The notes: generated by a model not told the origin, from the letters alone. A DNA stretch of 64,000 bases from Candidatus Aalborgicola defluviihabitans (GCA_016705575.1 JADIXX010000008.1:824541-888540); one strand, 5' to 3'; positions 1 through 8,924 are shown, numbered from the stretch's first letter. A program made the numbers and translations.

Positions 1-584
1 CCGCCCTTGGCCAACTGGTAAACCGAGGTGCCCGCCATCAGATTGGGCGCCCAGCGCACGGTCTTGCCGCCCTGCAGACCAAAGCTGTCCAGTACCTGCA
101 AGCGGTTGCGTGCGGCCAGAACCGCCAGATCGGCATGGGTGCCAACGCGGATGTTGGGTGTGTCATACCACTGGTAGGGCAGGCGTTTGGTCACCGGCAT
201 ACGGCCTTGGAGCACGCTCAAGCGGTTGGGCCAATGGGCAAAATTGGGGAAGGCCACGATGCCGATACGCCCCACCCGCACGGTCTCGCGCAGCATGACC
301 TCGGCATTGCGCAGGTGCTGCAAAGTGTCAATCTGCAACACCACATCAAAGCTGGCGTCGTCAAACATCGCCAGCCCCTCGTCCAGATTGAGCTGGATGA
401 CGTTGACGCCACGCTGCACACAGCCCAGCACATTGGCGTCGTCAATCTCCACGCCATAGCCGGTGCACGCCCGCGTTTTCTGCAGGTGGGCCAACATGGC
501 GCCGTCGCCACAGCCCAGGTCGAGCACGCGCGAACCGGGCGGCACCAGTTGGGCCAGCGCGTGCATGGTGTGGATATCGGTCAT
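1..584 (-). CDS. metW: MetW, methionine biosynthesis methyltransferase-like protein (3' end beyond window)
   Basis: The gene runs off the left edge, so about 194 N-terminal codons are visible without a stop. The start is the ATG at 584-582, which overlaps the metX stop as ATGA, indicating translational coupling. The translation has a class I SAM-binding motif near the N-terminus (VLDLGCGDGAML, residues about 20-31), followed by acidic motif II-like residues (GVEIDD) and the FPNFAHW segment typical of MetW. MetW is encoded beside MetX in many proteobacteria and is thought to assist homoserine acylation. The metX-metW order and overlap support this identification. It should be co-regulated with metX by the upstream riboswitch. 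Confidence 0.93.
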   Translation of the reverse strand, partial: MTDIHTMHALAQLVPPGSRVLDLGCGDGAMLAHLQKTRACTGYGVEIDDANVLGCVQRGVNVIQLNLDEGLAMFDDASFDVVLQIDTLQHLRNAEVMLRETVRVGRIGIVAFPNFAHWPNRLSVLQGRMPVTKRLPYQWYDTPNIRVGTHADLAVLAARNRLQVLDSFGLQGGKTVRWAPNLMAGTSVYQLAKG

Positions 585-1726
585 ACCAGCACTCCCTGTT
601 CAGCATGAACACTATCGAAATAGGAGCGTATGACATCCATATACCGAGGGTCATCCAGCAAAAAAGCATCATGGCCGTGGGGCGCGTCGATCTCGGCGTA
701 GCTCACGTCACGCTGGTTGTCCAGCAGGGCCTTGACCATTTCGCGGCTGCGCTTGGGTGAAAAACGCCAGTCGGTGGTGAAGCTCACCAACAGGAATTTG
801 CAGGTTGCGCGTTGCAGCGCCCGGCTAAGATCACCCCCAAAGGCGAGGGCCGGATCAAAGTAATCCAGCGCCCGGGTAATCAGCAGGTAGGTGTTGGCGT
901 CAAAGTATTCGGCAAACTTGTCACCCTGGTAGCGCAGGTAGCTTTCGATCTGAAACTCCACGTCTTGCGTCGTGTAGTGGTAGGGGTCTTCACCCAGCAC
1001 AGCTTGCTTGAGTTGTCGACCAAATTTTTCATTCATCACATCATCACTCAGGTAGGTGATGTGGCCGATCATGCGGGCAATGCGCAGACCCCGCTTGGGC
1101 ACAGTGCCGTGCTCGTAGAAGTGGCCGCCATGAAAGTCCGGGTCGGTCACGATAGCGCGGCGCGCCACTTCGTTGAAGGCAATATTCTCGGCCGTAAGGT
1201 TGGGCGCACTGGCCACCACCACAGCGTGGCGCACGCGGTTGGGGTATTGCAGCGTCCACGAGAGCGCCTGCATGCCACCCAGCGAACCACCCATCACCGC
1301 CGCCAGGGTCTGAATGCCCAGCACGTCCAACAAAAGTGCCTGGGCGTTGACCCAGTCTTCCACGGTGACCACCGGAAAATTGGCGCCATACACCTGGCCG
1401 GGCACGTCCGGGTTGGGGTGCATGGGGCCGGTGCTGCCAAAACACGAGCCCAGGTTGTTGACGCCGATGACAAAGAAGCGGTTGGTGTCCACCGGCTTAC
1501 CGGGGCCAATCATGTTATCCCACCAACCCTCGGAGTTGGCCTGGTCCGCATAGGTGCCAGCCACGTGGTGCGAGGCGTTCAGCGCGTGGCAGATCAGTAC
1601 GGCATTACTGCGATCGGCATTGAGCGTGCCGTAGGTCTCGTAGCTCAAGGAGTAATCGCGCAGGGATGCGCCGCTTTGCAAATGCAGTGCGTCTGCGAAA
1701 TACTGTGACTGTGGTGTCGCGATCAT
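581..1726 (-). CDS. metX: MetX, homoserine O-acyltransferase
   Basis: A 381-residue alpha/beta hydrolase that acylates homoserine (acetyl- or succinyl-CoA donor, not decidable by eye) in the first committed step of methionine synthesis. It shows the nucleophile elbow GGSLGGMQAL, the late Asp segment (TTDWRFSPKRS) and the catalytic His in APHGHDAFLL. I start it at the ATG at 1726 (MIATPQSQ); an in-frame ATG at 1750 would add eight residues but abuts the U-tract of the upstream terminator. The stop overlaps the metW start. Expression is probably controlled by the SAM-II riboswitch and terminator upstream. Confidence 0.95.
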   Translation of the reverse strand: MIATPQSQYFADALHLQSGASLRDYSLSYETYGTLNADRSNAVLICHALNASHHVAGTYADQANSEGWWDNMIGPGKPVDTNRFFVIGVNNLGSCFGSTGPMHPNPDVPGQVYGANFPVVTVEDWVNAQALLLDVLGIQTLAAVMGGSLGGMQALSWTLQYPNRVRHAVVVASAPNLTAENIAFNEVARRAIVTDPDFHGGHFYEHGTVPKRGLRIARMIGHITYLSDDVMNEKFGRQLKQAVLGEDPYHYTTQDVEFQIESYLRYQGDKFAEYFDANTYLLITRALDYFDPALAFGGDLSRALQRATCKFLLVSFTTDWRFSPKRSREMVKALLDNQRDVSYAEIDAPHGHDAFLLDDPRYMDVIRSYFDSVHAEQGVLV

Positions 1727-1750
1727 TGGCATGCCCAACCCAAACCCCAT

Positions 1751-1785
1751 AAAAAAACCCGGCGTCGCTAAAAACGAGGCCGGGG
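1751..1785 (-). terminator. Intrinsic terminator of the metX leader (riboswitch expression platform)
   Basis: Read on the minus strand, CCCGGC and GCCGGG arms (1779-1784 and 1758-1763) enclose a 15-base loop and are followed by seven T residues (1757-1751), immediately before the first possible metX ATG. The loop holds CGTTTTTAGC (1776-1767). This pairs over ten positions, with one G-U, with GCTAAAGACG in the aptamer (1809-1800), so terminator folding and an antiterminator would be mutually exclusive. This is seen directly; regulation is inferred. Confidence 0.85.
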
Positions 1786-1795
1786 TACTGGTGTC

Positions 1796-1852
1796 GGTCC
1801 GTCTTTAGCTGTATTTATTAAGCGCCCGCAAGCTGGAGCAAATTGGCGCTAC
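1796..1852 (-). promoter_or_regulatory. SAM-II riboswitch upstream of metX
   Basis: On the minus strand the segment starts AGCGCC, which pairs perfectly (6 bp, P1) with GGCGCT. The loop contains AATTTGCTCC and GCTTGC, and after P1 comes TAATAAATACAGCTAAAGACGG. This matches the SAM-II (SAM_alpha) aptamer pattern I know: P1, an A/U-rich loop, then a conserved AAUAAAU-GCUAAA tail that folds back as an H-type pseudoknot. UCC in the loop can pair with GGA in the tail. The position 70 bases before the metX start fits the known SAM-II target genes. The assignment is from memory of the consensus, without a covariance search. Confidence 0.85.
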
Positions 1853-1923
1853 GGTAAGTATAAATCCAAGTCAGGCATCCACCCAACGGGGTAACACACC
1901 TTCTTGCGCTTGCATGACCAACA

Positions 1924-1940
1924 TTGGCGCATTTCTTGCA
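1924..1940 (+). promoter_or_regulatory. Sigma-54 promoter of amtB
   Basis: TTGGCGCATTTCTTGCA contains the -24 GG (1926-1927) and -12 GC (1938-1939) dinucleotides separated by exactly ten bases, close to the consensus TGGCAC-N5-TTGC. It predicts a transcript starting near 1950, about 60 bases before the amtB ATG. This fits nitrogen-regulated (NtrC/RpoN) expression of an ammonium transporter. Just downstream, ATTGGTGC (1945-1952) and GCACCAAT (1977-1984) form an 8-bp inverted repeat resembling NtrC half-sites, or a leader hairpin. Confidence 0.7.
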
Positions 1941-2012
1941 AGAAATTGGTGCAATTTTGAATTTCCGCTCAAGACCGCACCAATAGGCAGCATTTCACGC
2001 AAAGAGGTTGAT

Positions 2013-3215
2013 ATGGACGCACTCAAACAGGGCGCAGATGCCTTGTTCATTTTGCTCGGTGGCATCATGGTTTTGGCCATGCACGCCGGATTTGCATTTC
2101 TGGAGCTGGGTACCGTTCGGCGCAAAAACCAGGTCAACGCGCTGGTCAAGATTTTGGTGGACTTTTCGGTTTCCACCGTAGTGTATTTCCTGGTGGGCTA
2201 TGCCGTGGCCTATGGCACCGGCTTCTTTGTGGGTGCCGAGGAGCTGGCCGCAAAGAACGGGTATGCGCTGGTCAAGTTCTTCTTTTTGCTGACCTTTGCC
2301 GCCGCCATTCCCGCCATCATCTCCGGCGGCATTGCGGAGCGCGCACGCTTTTGGCCCCAACTGATTGCAACTGCCGTCATCGTCGGCTTCATCTACCCAT
2401 TCTTCGAAGGCATCATGTGGAATCACCATTTTGGTGTGCAGGCCTGGCTGAAGGCACTGACCGGTGAGGAGTTCCACGACTTTGCCGGCAGTGTGGTCGT
2501 GCACGCCGTGGGTGGCTGGATAGCGCTGCCAGCTGTCATCTTGCTGGGTGCACGCAGCAACCGCTACCGCAAAGATGGTGCGATCTCGGCACACCCGCCA
2601 TCCAGCATTCCGTTTCTGGCCCTGGGTGCCTGGATTTTGACCGTGGGCTGGTTTGGCTTCAACGTGATGAGCGCACAAACGCTGGACAAGATTTCTGGCC
2701 TGGTTGCCGTGAACTCGCTGATGGCCATGGTGGGTGGCACGCTGGCGGCCCTGGTGGCCGGCAAGAATGACCCCGGTTTTGTACACAACGGCCCACTGGC
2801 CGGTCTGGTGGCCGTATGCGCCGGGTCTGATTTGATGCACCCATTAGGTGCATTGGTGGTGGGTGCGATGGCTGGCACCACCTTCGTGGTGATGTTCACG
2901 CTAACGCAGAACAAGTGGAAAATTGACGACGTGCTGGGCGTGTGGCCCCTGCACGGCCTGTGCGGCACGCTGGGAGGCATCGCTGCAGGCATCTTTGGGG
3001 CCAAGGCAATGGGCGGGCTCGGCGGTGTGTCCTTTTTCGCGCAGCTCATCGGCACTACCATGGGTGTCGCTTGGGCCGTACTGGGTGGCGTGGTGGTGTA
3101 CGGTGTGCTTAAGGCGACGACCGGGTTACGCCTGAGTCAGGAGGAAGAGTTTGACGGCGCCGACCTGTCCATCCACAAAATCAGCGCCTCGCCGGAGCGC
3201 GAAGCCAACTGGTAA
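2013..3215 (+). CDS. amtB: AmtB family ammonium transporter
   Basis: A 400-residue polytopic membrane protein of the Amt/Mep/Rh family that moves ammonium across the inner membrane. I chose the ATG at 2013, preceded by AGAGG, because the upstream part of the open frame overlaps the sigma-54 promoter. Family landmarks are present: HDFAGSVVVHAVGG (the conserved substrate-site Asp and the first pore His), and LHGLCGTLGGIAAG carrying the second pore His. About eleven hydrophobic segments follow the usual Amt pattern. There is no signal peptide of the E. coli type. No glnK/glnB gene is adjacent, unlike the common glnK-amtB pair. It is divergent from metX. Confidence 0.95.
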   Translation: MDALKQGADALFILLGGIMVLAMHAGFAFLELGTVRRKNQVNALVKILVDFSVSTVVYFLVGYAVAYGTGFFVGAEELAAKNGYALVKFFFLLTFAAAIPAIISGGIAERARFWPQLIATAVIVGFIYPFFEGIMWNHHFGVQAWLKALTGEEFHDFAGSVVVHAVGGWIALPAVILLGARSNRYRKDGAISAHPPSSIPFLALGAWILTVGWFGFNVMSAQTLDKISGLVAVNSLMAMVGGTLAALVAGKNDPGFVHNGPLAGLVAVCAGSDLMHPLGALVVGAMAGTTFVVMFTLTQNKWKIDDVLGVWPLHGLCGTLGGIAAGIFGAKAMGGLGGVSFFAQLIGTTMGVAWAVLGGVVVYGVLKATTGLRLSQEEEFDGADLSIHKISASPEREANW

Positions 3216-3293
3216 GGCACTGCCTTCCGTCAGACCCGGGGGCGTTCGTTTGCATCGCTACCGGGGCGGTGTGGCAGTGCGATACTTGTCTTG

Positions 3294-6200
3294 ATGTTGC
3301 TCAAAGTTCCCGCCCAAGCCCTGCATTCCCTGGCGGACGATTACTACCGGCATCTGACCCCCGAGCTAAAACGGCTTGCGCTCGACGGAGCCACAATGGG
3401 TGTCGACGACATCACGCCCCAGCTCGAAGTCTTGGAGCAAATCCACGGCCGCGCCGTGTTCCAGCCCGATTTTGCGCATGGTTCCCTGTCGTTTGTACGC
3501 AGCCTGGTCCGCTCGACCCAGCCGCAGTGGTGGCGCACTCTGATTTACATGACGATCTCGACCATGGCCACCGCCGCGCCTGCGTTGCTGATCGAATGGG
3601 TGATGACAGACTTTGGTGCGATCCAGGCCGCGCCCCTGGCAATACACAACCTATTGATGCTGCTGTGCTTTCCCCTGGTCATTTACATCACCAATGTCAG
3701 CTTCCAACGCTACCTCAAGGCGTTTGCCCACGCCCACATGCTGCAGCGCAGTGCGCTAATGCACGCGTTTGCCGTCAAGTGGTTTCGCCTGGAACCCCAA
3801 ACCCGCCATAGCCTGCCGCAGGGCAACATCCAGAACCTGATGCACGTGGACGTGCCCGCGGTCAGCCACTGCGTGGAGCGCGTGGTCGATGCCCTGATGG
3901 TGGTGGTGCACATCAGCATTGCGGCCATTTTGCTGTGGCGCTACCTGGGTTCAACCGCACTGGCCGGTCTGGCCATGATGGCGCTGACCCTGCCGTTGCT
4001 GCGCTCCATTGTGCGCAACACTTCCAGGCGCCAGGGCGAGTTGCTGAAAGCACGTGATGCGCGGCTGGACTTGGTGTCTCAGGTGCTGTCGGCCATCAAA
4101 GTGATCAAGCTGTCAGGCTGGTCCGAAGTCTTTTTGGGTCGCACCCGGCAAGCGCGCAGCGGCGAGGTAGAACGGTTGATAGCCGTGATGCTGCTGCAGA
4201 CCCGCGCCTCGCTGCTGTTCTCGTGCGCCGGTTTGGTGGTGGCCACCGCCACCTACGGCATCCACATTTTGCGCGGCGGCGAGCTGCACGCGGCCATGCT
4301 GCTGCCCACGCTGCTGATTTTTCAGACGCTGGAGTTTCCGTTCATGGTGATCAGCGACGTGGCCAGCACATTGGCCCAAACCGAAGTGTCCGCACGGCGC
4401 CTGCTGGAATATTTCAACCTTAAGGATGCACCGCCTTCCAACGCTACGGCGACCGACCAGCCCCCTAGCTTGCAGGTGCGCGACTTGGTGTTTCGTGCAC
4501 GCGATGAGCACCCCATTCTGAACGGTATTTCCTTCGATCTGGCTGCAGGCCAGAGCCTGGCCATTGTGGGCCCAGTGGGCGGTGGCAAGACCGTGCTGCT
4601 GCGTACCTTGCTGGGCGAATACGCGGCCAGTTCCGGCACCGTCCATTGGACCGGCACGCCTCGCTTTGCCTACTGCCCACAAGAAGCATTTATTGCCAGC
4701 GGCACGTTGCGCGACAACCTGACGCTGTTTGACCCCACGCTGCAAGGGCAGGACGCAGCCCTTGAACAGGCACTGCACTTGGCCAGCCTGTCCAACGAGG
4801 TGGCGCAGTGGCCCGCCGGGCTAGCCACAGAGATTGGCGAACGCGGCCTGAACCTGTCGGGCGGACAGAAGCAACGCGTGTCATTGGCGCGGGCTGCGTT
4901 GCACCCGGCCAACGCCATCATCCTGGACGACCCCTTTTCGGCACTGGATGTGGGGACTGAGCAGACGATCGCCCGCGACCTGGTGTTTGGTCAGTGGCAC
5001 CAGCAGTTGCGCATTTGCGTGACCCACCGGCTGGCACAACTCGAACAGTTTGACCGCATCTTGTTCATCGACACTGACGGTTGCGGCCAATTTGGCACCA
5101 TGGCCGAACTCACGACATCGAGCGCGCGGTTTGCCGAGTTCCTGCGGATTGAAGCGCAAGGCGAGGCCGACCACAGCTTGGTGGCGCACCAGCTGGGGGT
5201 GCATACCAGCCCTTCTGCAGGCAAGGAAGAATTGCTCACCACCAACGAAACCCAGGCGCAGGGCAAAGTCCAGGGTTCGGTCTGGAAGGACATGGCGCTG
5301 ACCCTGGGCGACAGTAGCTGGACCGGCCATGCACGGGTCGGGGCCCTGCTGGTGCTGGGTTTGATGCTGATGGCCAGTGTGCTGCCGATGTCGCAGCAAG
5401 TGCTGATGTCCACCATGGATGGCAGCGGCGCCATGGGACCTGTCGCCTTCTTTGTAATTTTTGCCACGTTGACGCTGCTCACCGTGGCCCTGAGCTATGT
5501 GGCGCAAGCCACCTTCCGCCAGGCCTGCGCGCACGCTGCACAGCGGGCACACGACAAGATGCTGGGCGGTGTGATGCACTCGCCCCTGCGGTTCTTCGAG
5601 ACCACACCGTCAGGGCGGATGATGAACCGCTTCTCGGCCGATATCCAGCAGCTCGATGTGGAACTGGCCGGTCGTGGTTTTCGCTTCACCCAGGGAGCCA
5701 GTGCCGCCATTGCCAGCACCATCGGCATTGTGGGGGTGGCCACGGCGGCCATCGTGCCGTTCACCCTGGCTGGCTACGTGTCGATCCGCGTGTCGCGCCT
5801 GTACGGCGCTGCCGTGCGCGAGACCGCGCGCATGGGTGCCATCACCCGGTCGCCCGTGTTTTCGCTGTTCAACGACGCGCTGCGTGGCCACTCCACCCTG
5901 CGCGCCTTTGGACGCGAGGCCACCGTAGTGGAGCAGTTTGACCGCGCCTCACGGCTCAGTCTGAACACCGAGCTGCGGCGCTGGGATCTGGTTTTTTGGT
6001 TGTCGATGCGGCTGACATTGGTGTCTTGCGGCGTCATGGTTTGCCTGCTGGTGCCGCTGGTGCTGGGCCCAGCATTACCGTTTCTTCCCGCGCTGGGTAA
6101 TGGCGCGGTGGGTCTGTTGCTGGCGTTGACCTTTGGACTGCTGGTGCGCATTGAGCGTTTGTGCCGGGACTTCTTTGCACTGGCCACCATCATGGTGCCT

Positions 6201-6992
6201 TGGGAACGCTGCCAACAATGGGCTGAGCTGCCACCCGAAGCGCAAGCCGACACAGTTGCCAACATCAACACGACCATCCCTGTCGACTGGCCCCAGGCGG
6301 GTGAGATACGCTTTGAGCAGGCCTGTCTGCGCTATGCACCGGACCTCCCTGCCATTGTGAACAACGCCACCTTCACGGTACCAGCCCGCAGCCATGCCGC
6401 ACTGCTGGGGCGCACCGGCGCTGGCAAATCGACCGTGCTGCTGGCCCTGCTGCGCACGCTCACCGTCGAGCGCGGCACCATCCGTATTGACGGTGTGGAC
6501 ATCGCCCAGGTGCCCCATGCACGCTTGCGCCAGGCGATTGCTTACGTGCCGCAAGACCCTGTGCTGTTTTTAGGGCCGCTGCGGGCATCCATCGACGTGA
6601 CCAACCAATACAGCGACGATGCCATTCACGCGGCGCTGGCCCAAATTGGGCTAACCCGTTTTGTGGCCACGCTGCCAAAAGGATTGGACACGCCGCTGGA
6701 AGAGGGTGGACGCAACATCAGCGCCGGGCAGCGACAACTGATTTGCCTGGCACGGGCCCTGCTGTCCCAGGCCAAGGTCATCTTGATGGACGAGGCCACC
6801 GCCAGCATGGATGTAGAAACCGACGCCTTGATTCGCGCCGCCATCCAACAGCATCTGCGCAGCACCACCATTTTGCTGATTGCCCACCGTCCCAGTTCGC
6901 TGGCGCTGTGTGACCAATGGATCCAGGTGGAGAACGGCCGCACGGTGGTGGTTGAACGTATCTCAGAAAAGTTGAATCAAAATTTACTTTAA
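3294..6992 (+). CDS. Full-size ABCC/MRP-type ABC exporter (TMD-NBD-TMD-NBD)
   Basis: A single 1232-residue polypeptide containing two membrane domains and two nucleotide-binding domains. NBD1 has Walker A GPVGGGKT near residue 425, signature LSGGQKQRV, and Walker B ILDDPFSALD in which the catalytic Glu is Asp. NBD2 has GRTGAGKST near residue 1038, signature ISAGQRQ, and ILMDEATASMD with a canonical Glu. This asymmetry, one degenerate and one consensus ATP site, and the GPVGGGK loop are typical of eukaryotic ABCC/MRP proteins. Bacterial exporters are usually half-size dimers. The substrate is unknown; an amphiphilic conjugate or drug is a guess from the family. The start may be TTG 3291 or ATG 3294; no strong ribosome site is seen. 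Confidence 0.88.
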   Translation: MLLKVPAQALHSLADDYYRHLTPELKRLALDGATMGVDDITPQLEVLEQIHGRAVFQPDFAHGSLSFVRSLVRSTQPQWWRTLIYMTISTMATAAPALLIEWVMTDFGAIQAAPLAIHNLLMLLCFPLVIYITNVSFQRYLKAFAHAHMLQRSALMHAFAVKWFRLEPQTRHSLPQGNIQNLMHVDVPAVSHCVERVVDALMVVVHISIAAILLWRYLGSTALAGLAMMALTLPLLRSIVRNTSRRQGELLKARDARLDLVSQVLSAIKVIKLSGWSEVFLGRTRQARSGEVERLIAVMLLQTRASLLFSCAGLVVATATYGIHILRGGELHAAMLLPTLLIFQTLEFPFMVISDVASTLAQTEVSARRLLEYFNLKDAPPSNATATDQPPSLQVRDLVFRARDEHPILNGISFDLAAGQSLAIVGPVGGGKTVLLRTLLGEYAASSGTVHWTGTPRFAYCPQEAFIASGTLRDNLTLFDPTLQGQDAALEQALHLASLSNEVAQWPAGLATEIGERGLNLSGGQKQRVSLARAALHPANAIILDDPFSALDVGTEQTIARDLVFGQWHQQLRICVTHRLAQLEQFDRILFIDTDGCGQFGTMAELTTSSARFAEFLRIEAQGEADHSLVAHQLGVHTSPSAGKEELLTTNETQAQGKVQGSVWKDMALTLGDSSWTGHARVGALLVLGLMLMASVLPMSQQVLMSTMDGSGAMGPVAFFVIFATLTLLTVALSYVAQATFRQACAHAAQRAHDKMLGGVMHSPLRFFETTPSGRMMNRFSADIQQLDVELAGRGFRFTQGASAAIASTIGIVGVATAAIVPFTLAGYVSIRVSRLYGAAVRETARMGAITRSPVFSLFNDALRGHSTLRAFGREATVVEQFDRASRLSLNTELRRWDLVFWLSMRLTLVSCGVMVCLLVPLVLGPALPFLPALGNGAVGLLLALTFGLLVRIERLCRDFFALATIMVPWERCQQWAELPPEAQADTVANINTTIPVDWPQAGEIRFEQACLRYAPDLPAIVNNATFTVPARSHAALLGRTGAGKSTVLLALLRTLTVERGTIRIDGVDIAQVPHARLRQAIAYVPQDPVLFLGPLRASIDVTNQYSDDAIHAALAQIGLTRFVATLPKGLDTPLEEGGRNISAGQRQLICLARALLSQAKVILMDEATASMDVETDALIRAAIQQHLRSTTILLIAHRPSSLALCDQWIQVENGRTVVVERISEKLNQNLL

Positions 6993-7116
6993 ATTCAAAT
7001 AGTTTGAAACATTGCGTCAAGTAATTTGAAATTTATGAACGATTTGCAGCCCTAGACTTCCAACCATCACAAGCCGCTGTTGGCTTGCAGGTATTTTTGT
7101 CCACACATTTGCCCGC

Positions 7117-7677
7117 ATGAACACTGATATAGCATCCCGCCGGTACAACGGTTTTTCTATGCTGCTGCACTGGATATTGGCACTTGCATTGGTGGGAATG
7201 TTCACCATGGGGCTGTACATGGCCGACCTGCCGTTTTCGCCCCAACGCCTCAAACTTTACAACTGGCACAAATGGGCCGGCATCACGGTGCTGACCCTGT
7301 CGACCTTGCGCCTGCTGTGGCGCCTCACCCACCGCCCACCACCCCTGCCGCAAGCCGTAACCCTGGCCATGCCGGGCTGGCAGATGCAGGTCTACCAGGC
7401 CACCCACGTGTTGATGTATGCGCTGTTCTTTGCGGTGCCCTTGATTGGCTGGAGCTACAGCTCGGCTGCCGGTTTCCCCATTGTGGTGTTTGGCGTGCTG
7501 CCACTGCCCGACTTTGTGGCGCCCGACAAGGCGCTGGCCGAGTTGATCAAACCCTGGCACGCCATTGCGGCGTTTACCCTGGCTGGACTGGTGGTGCTGC
7601 ATGTAGCTGCAGCCCTGAAACACCACTGGATCGACAAGGACGGCCTCCTGGCGCGCATACTGCCCGGCAAACGCTGA
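7117..7677 (+). CDS. Cytochrome b561 family protein
   Basis: A 186-residue protein with four hydrophobic segments, of the CybB-type di-heme b561 family, which exchanges electrons with quinone in the inner membrane. Candidate heme ligands are His in SMLLHWILAL, NWHKWAG, ATHVLMYAL and VVLHVAAALKHH. It precedes two periplasmic YceI-type proteins by 43 and 671 bases on the same strand. This b561-YceI-YceI order is common in betaproteobacteria and suggests one operon. The function in this organism is unknown; isoprenoid quinone or superoxide chemistry has been proposed for the family. Confidence 0.9.
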   Translation: MNTDIASRRYNGFSMLLHWILALALVGMFTMGLYMADLPFSPQRLKLYNWHKWAGITVLTLSTLRLLWRLTHRPPPLPQAVTLAMPGWQMQVYQATHVLMYALFFAVPLIGWSYSSAAGFPIVVFGVLPLPDFVAPDKALAELIKPWHAIAAFTLAGLVVLHVAAALKHHWIDKDGLLARILPGKR

Positions 7678-7720
7678 ACCCCCGCACCCTTTCACCCATA
7701 CCCCTTAACAGACTAACCGC

Positions 7721-8308
7721 ATGACCCATTCCACAACCATTGCCTCTTTTGCCAGAACTACGGCCATTCTTTTGCTGGCTACCTTGGGCAGCGTGGCCGC
7801 GCAGGCCCAGCAAAAGCTCGTTCCAGCGCAGAGCGAGATTGCTTTTGTCACCAAGCAAATGGGCGTGCCGGTAGAGGGGCACTTCAAAAAGTTTGATGCC
7901 CAAATTGCCTTCGACCCAGCCAAGCCGCAGACTGGCAAGATCGCCTTCACGGTGGACATCGCCAGTGCCACGCTGGGCTCACCAGAAACAGATTCAGAGC
8001 TGCCCAAATCCGAGTGGTTCAACACCGCCAAGTTTCCACAGGCCACCTTTCAGTCCAGCAGCATCAAGGCACTGGGCGGCGGCAAGTTTGAAGTGGCGGG
8101 CAAGCTCGCCATCAAGGGCGCCAGCCAGGATACGGTCGTCCCTTTCACGCTGACCCAAACCGGCACAACCACCACGGCCAATGGCACATTCACCTTAAAG
8201 CGATTGGCGTACAAGATCGGCGAAAAAGAATGGGCCGATACGTCCATGGTGGCCGATGATGTGCAGGTCAAGTTCAAGCTGGCGCTGACCGGTGTCGGTA
8301 AATTCTGA
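7721..8308 (+). CDS. YceI family periplasmic lipid-binding protein (copy 1)
   Basis: A 195-residue protein with a Sec signal peptide (hydrophobic core ILLLATLGSVAAQAQA-like, cleavage after about residue 29) followed by a YceI lipocalin-like beta barrel that binds polyprenoid lipids. Landmarks are SEIAFVTKQMGVPVEGHFKKFDAQIAFD and SEWFNTAKFPQATFQS near the middle. It lies between a cytochrome b561 gene and a second yceI. The paralogues share the fold but only limited sequence. The role is probably quinone or isoprenoid handling with the b561. Confidence 0.88.
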   Translation: MTHSTTIASFARTTAILLLATLGSVAAQAQQKLVPAQSEIAFVTKQMGVPVEGHFKKFDAQIAFDPAKPQTGKIAFTVDIASATLGSPETDSELPKSEWFNTAKFPQATFQSSSIKALGGGKFEVAGKLAIKGASQDTVVPFTLTQTGTTTTANGTFTLKRLAYKIGEKEWADTSMVADDVQVKFKLALTGVGKF

Positions 8309-8348
8309 TTTCTTTCCCCAACCCTTGTTTTTAATGGAGCAATCGAAC

Positions 8349-8924
8349 ATGCGTAAATCCCTACTTGGCCTGGCAGTCGCCACCACCCTGTTGTCCGCCG
8401 TGGCCCACGCCGAAATGGCCAACTACGCCATCGACCCGTCCCATACCTTTGTGTCGTTTGAGATTGGCCACTTTGGCACTTCAACCAACCGCGGTCGATT
8501 CGACAAAAAAGAGGGCACCGTGCAATTCGACCGCACCGGCAAGAGCGGCAAAGTCGATGTGAGCGTGGACGCAGCCTCCATCAACACCGGCTTTGCGTCG
8601 TTTGAGAAGCACCTGCGCAGCCCCGATTTGTTCGATGCCGAGAAATATCCCACCATCAAATTTGCGTCTGACAAGTTCGTGTTTGACGGCGACAAGGTCA
8701 CCGAAGTGCAGGGTAACCTGACCCTGCTGGGAAAGACCCTACCCGTCACCCTCAAGGCCAACCAGTTCAACTGCTACCAAAGTCCCCAGTCCAAGCGGGA
8801 GGTTTGTGGTGGTGATTTTGACGCGACCATCGACCGTACCGCCTTTGGCATGGACTATGGAATCAAATGGGGCTTCCCCAAGAACGTGCGAATGATCGTT
8901 CAGATCGAAGCTGTCAAGCAATAA
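8349..8924 (+). CDS. YceI family periplasmic protein (copy 2)
   Basis: A 191-residue YceI protein. The ATG at 8349 has GGAG about ten bases upstream and opens a clear signal peptide (MRKSLLGLAVATTLLSAVAHA). Family motifs are YAIDPSHTFVSFEIGHFG near the mature N-terminus, HLRSPDLFDAEKYPTIKF in the middle, and DRTAFGMDYGIKWG near the C-terminus. Two Cys residues in the FNCYQSP and EVCGGD segments could form a disulfide. It is the last gene of the presumptive b561-yceI-yceI operon. Confidence 0.9.
   Translation: MRKSLLGLAVATTLLSAVAHAEMANYAIDPSHTFVSFEIGHFGTSTNRGRFDKKEGTVQFDRTGKSGKVDVSVDAASINTGFASFEKHLRSPDLFDAEKYPTIKFASDKFVFDGDKVTEVQGNLTLLGKTLPVTLKANQFNCYQSPQSKREVCGGDFDATIDRTAFGMDYGIKWGFPKNVRMIVQIEAVKQ

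Noticed and set aside
3212..3281. GGCACTGCC...GGCAGTGC inverted repeat after amtB as a terminator
   Set aside because: The loop is about 50 bases and there is no T-run, so a terminator is not supported.
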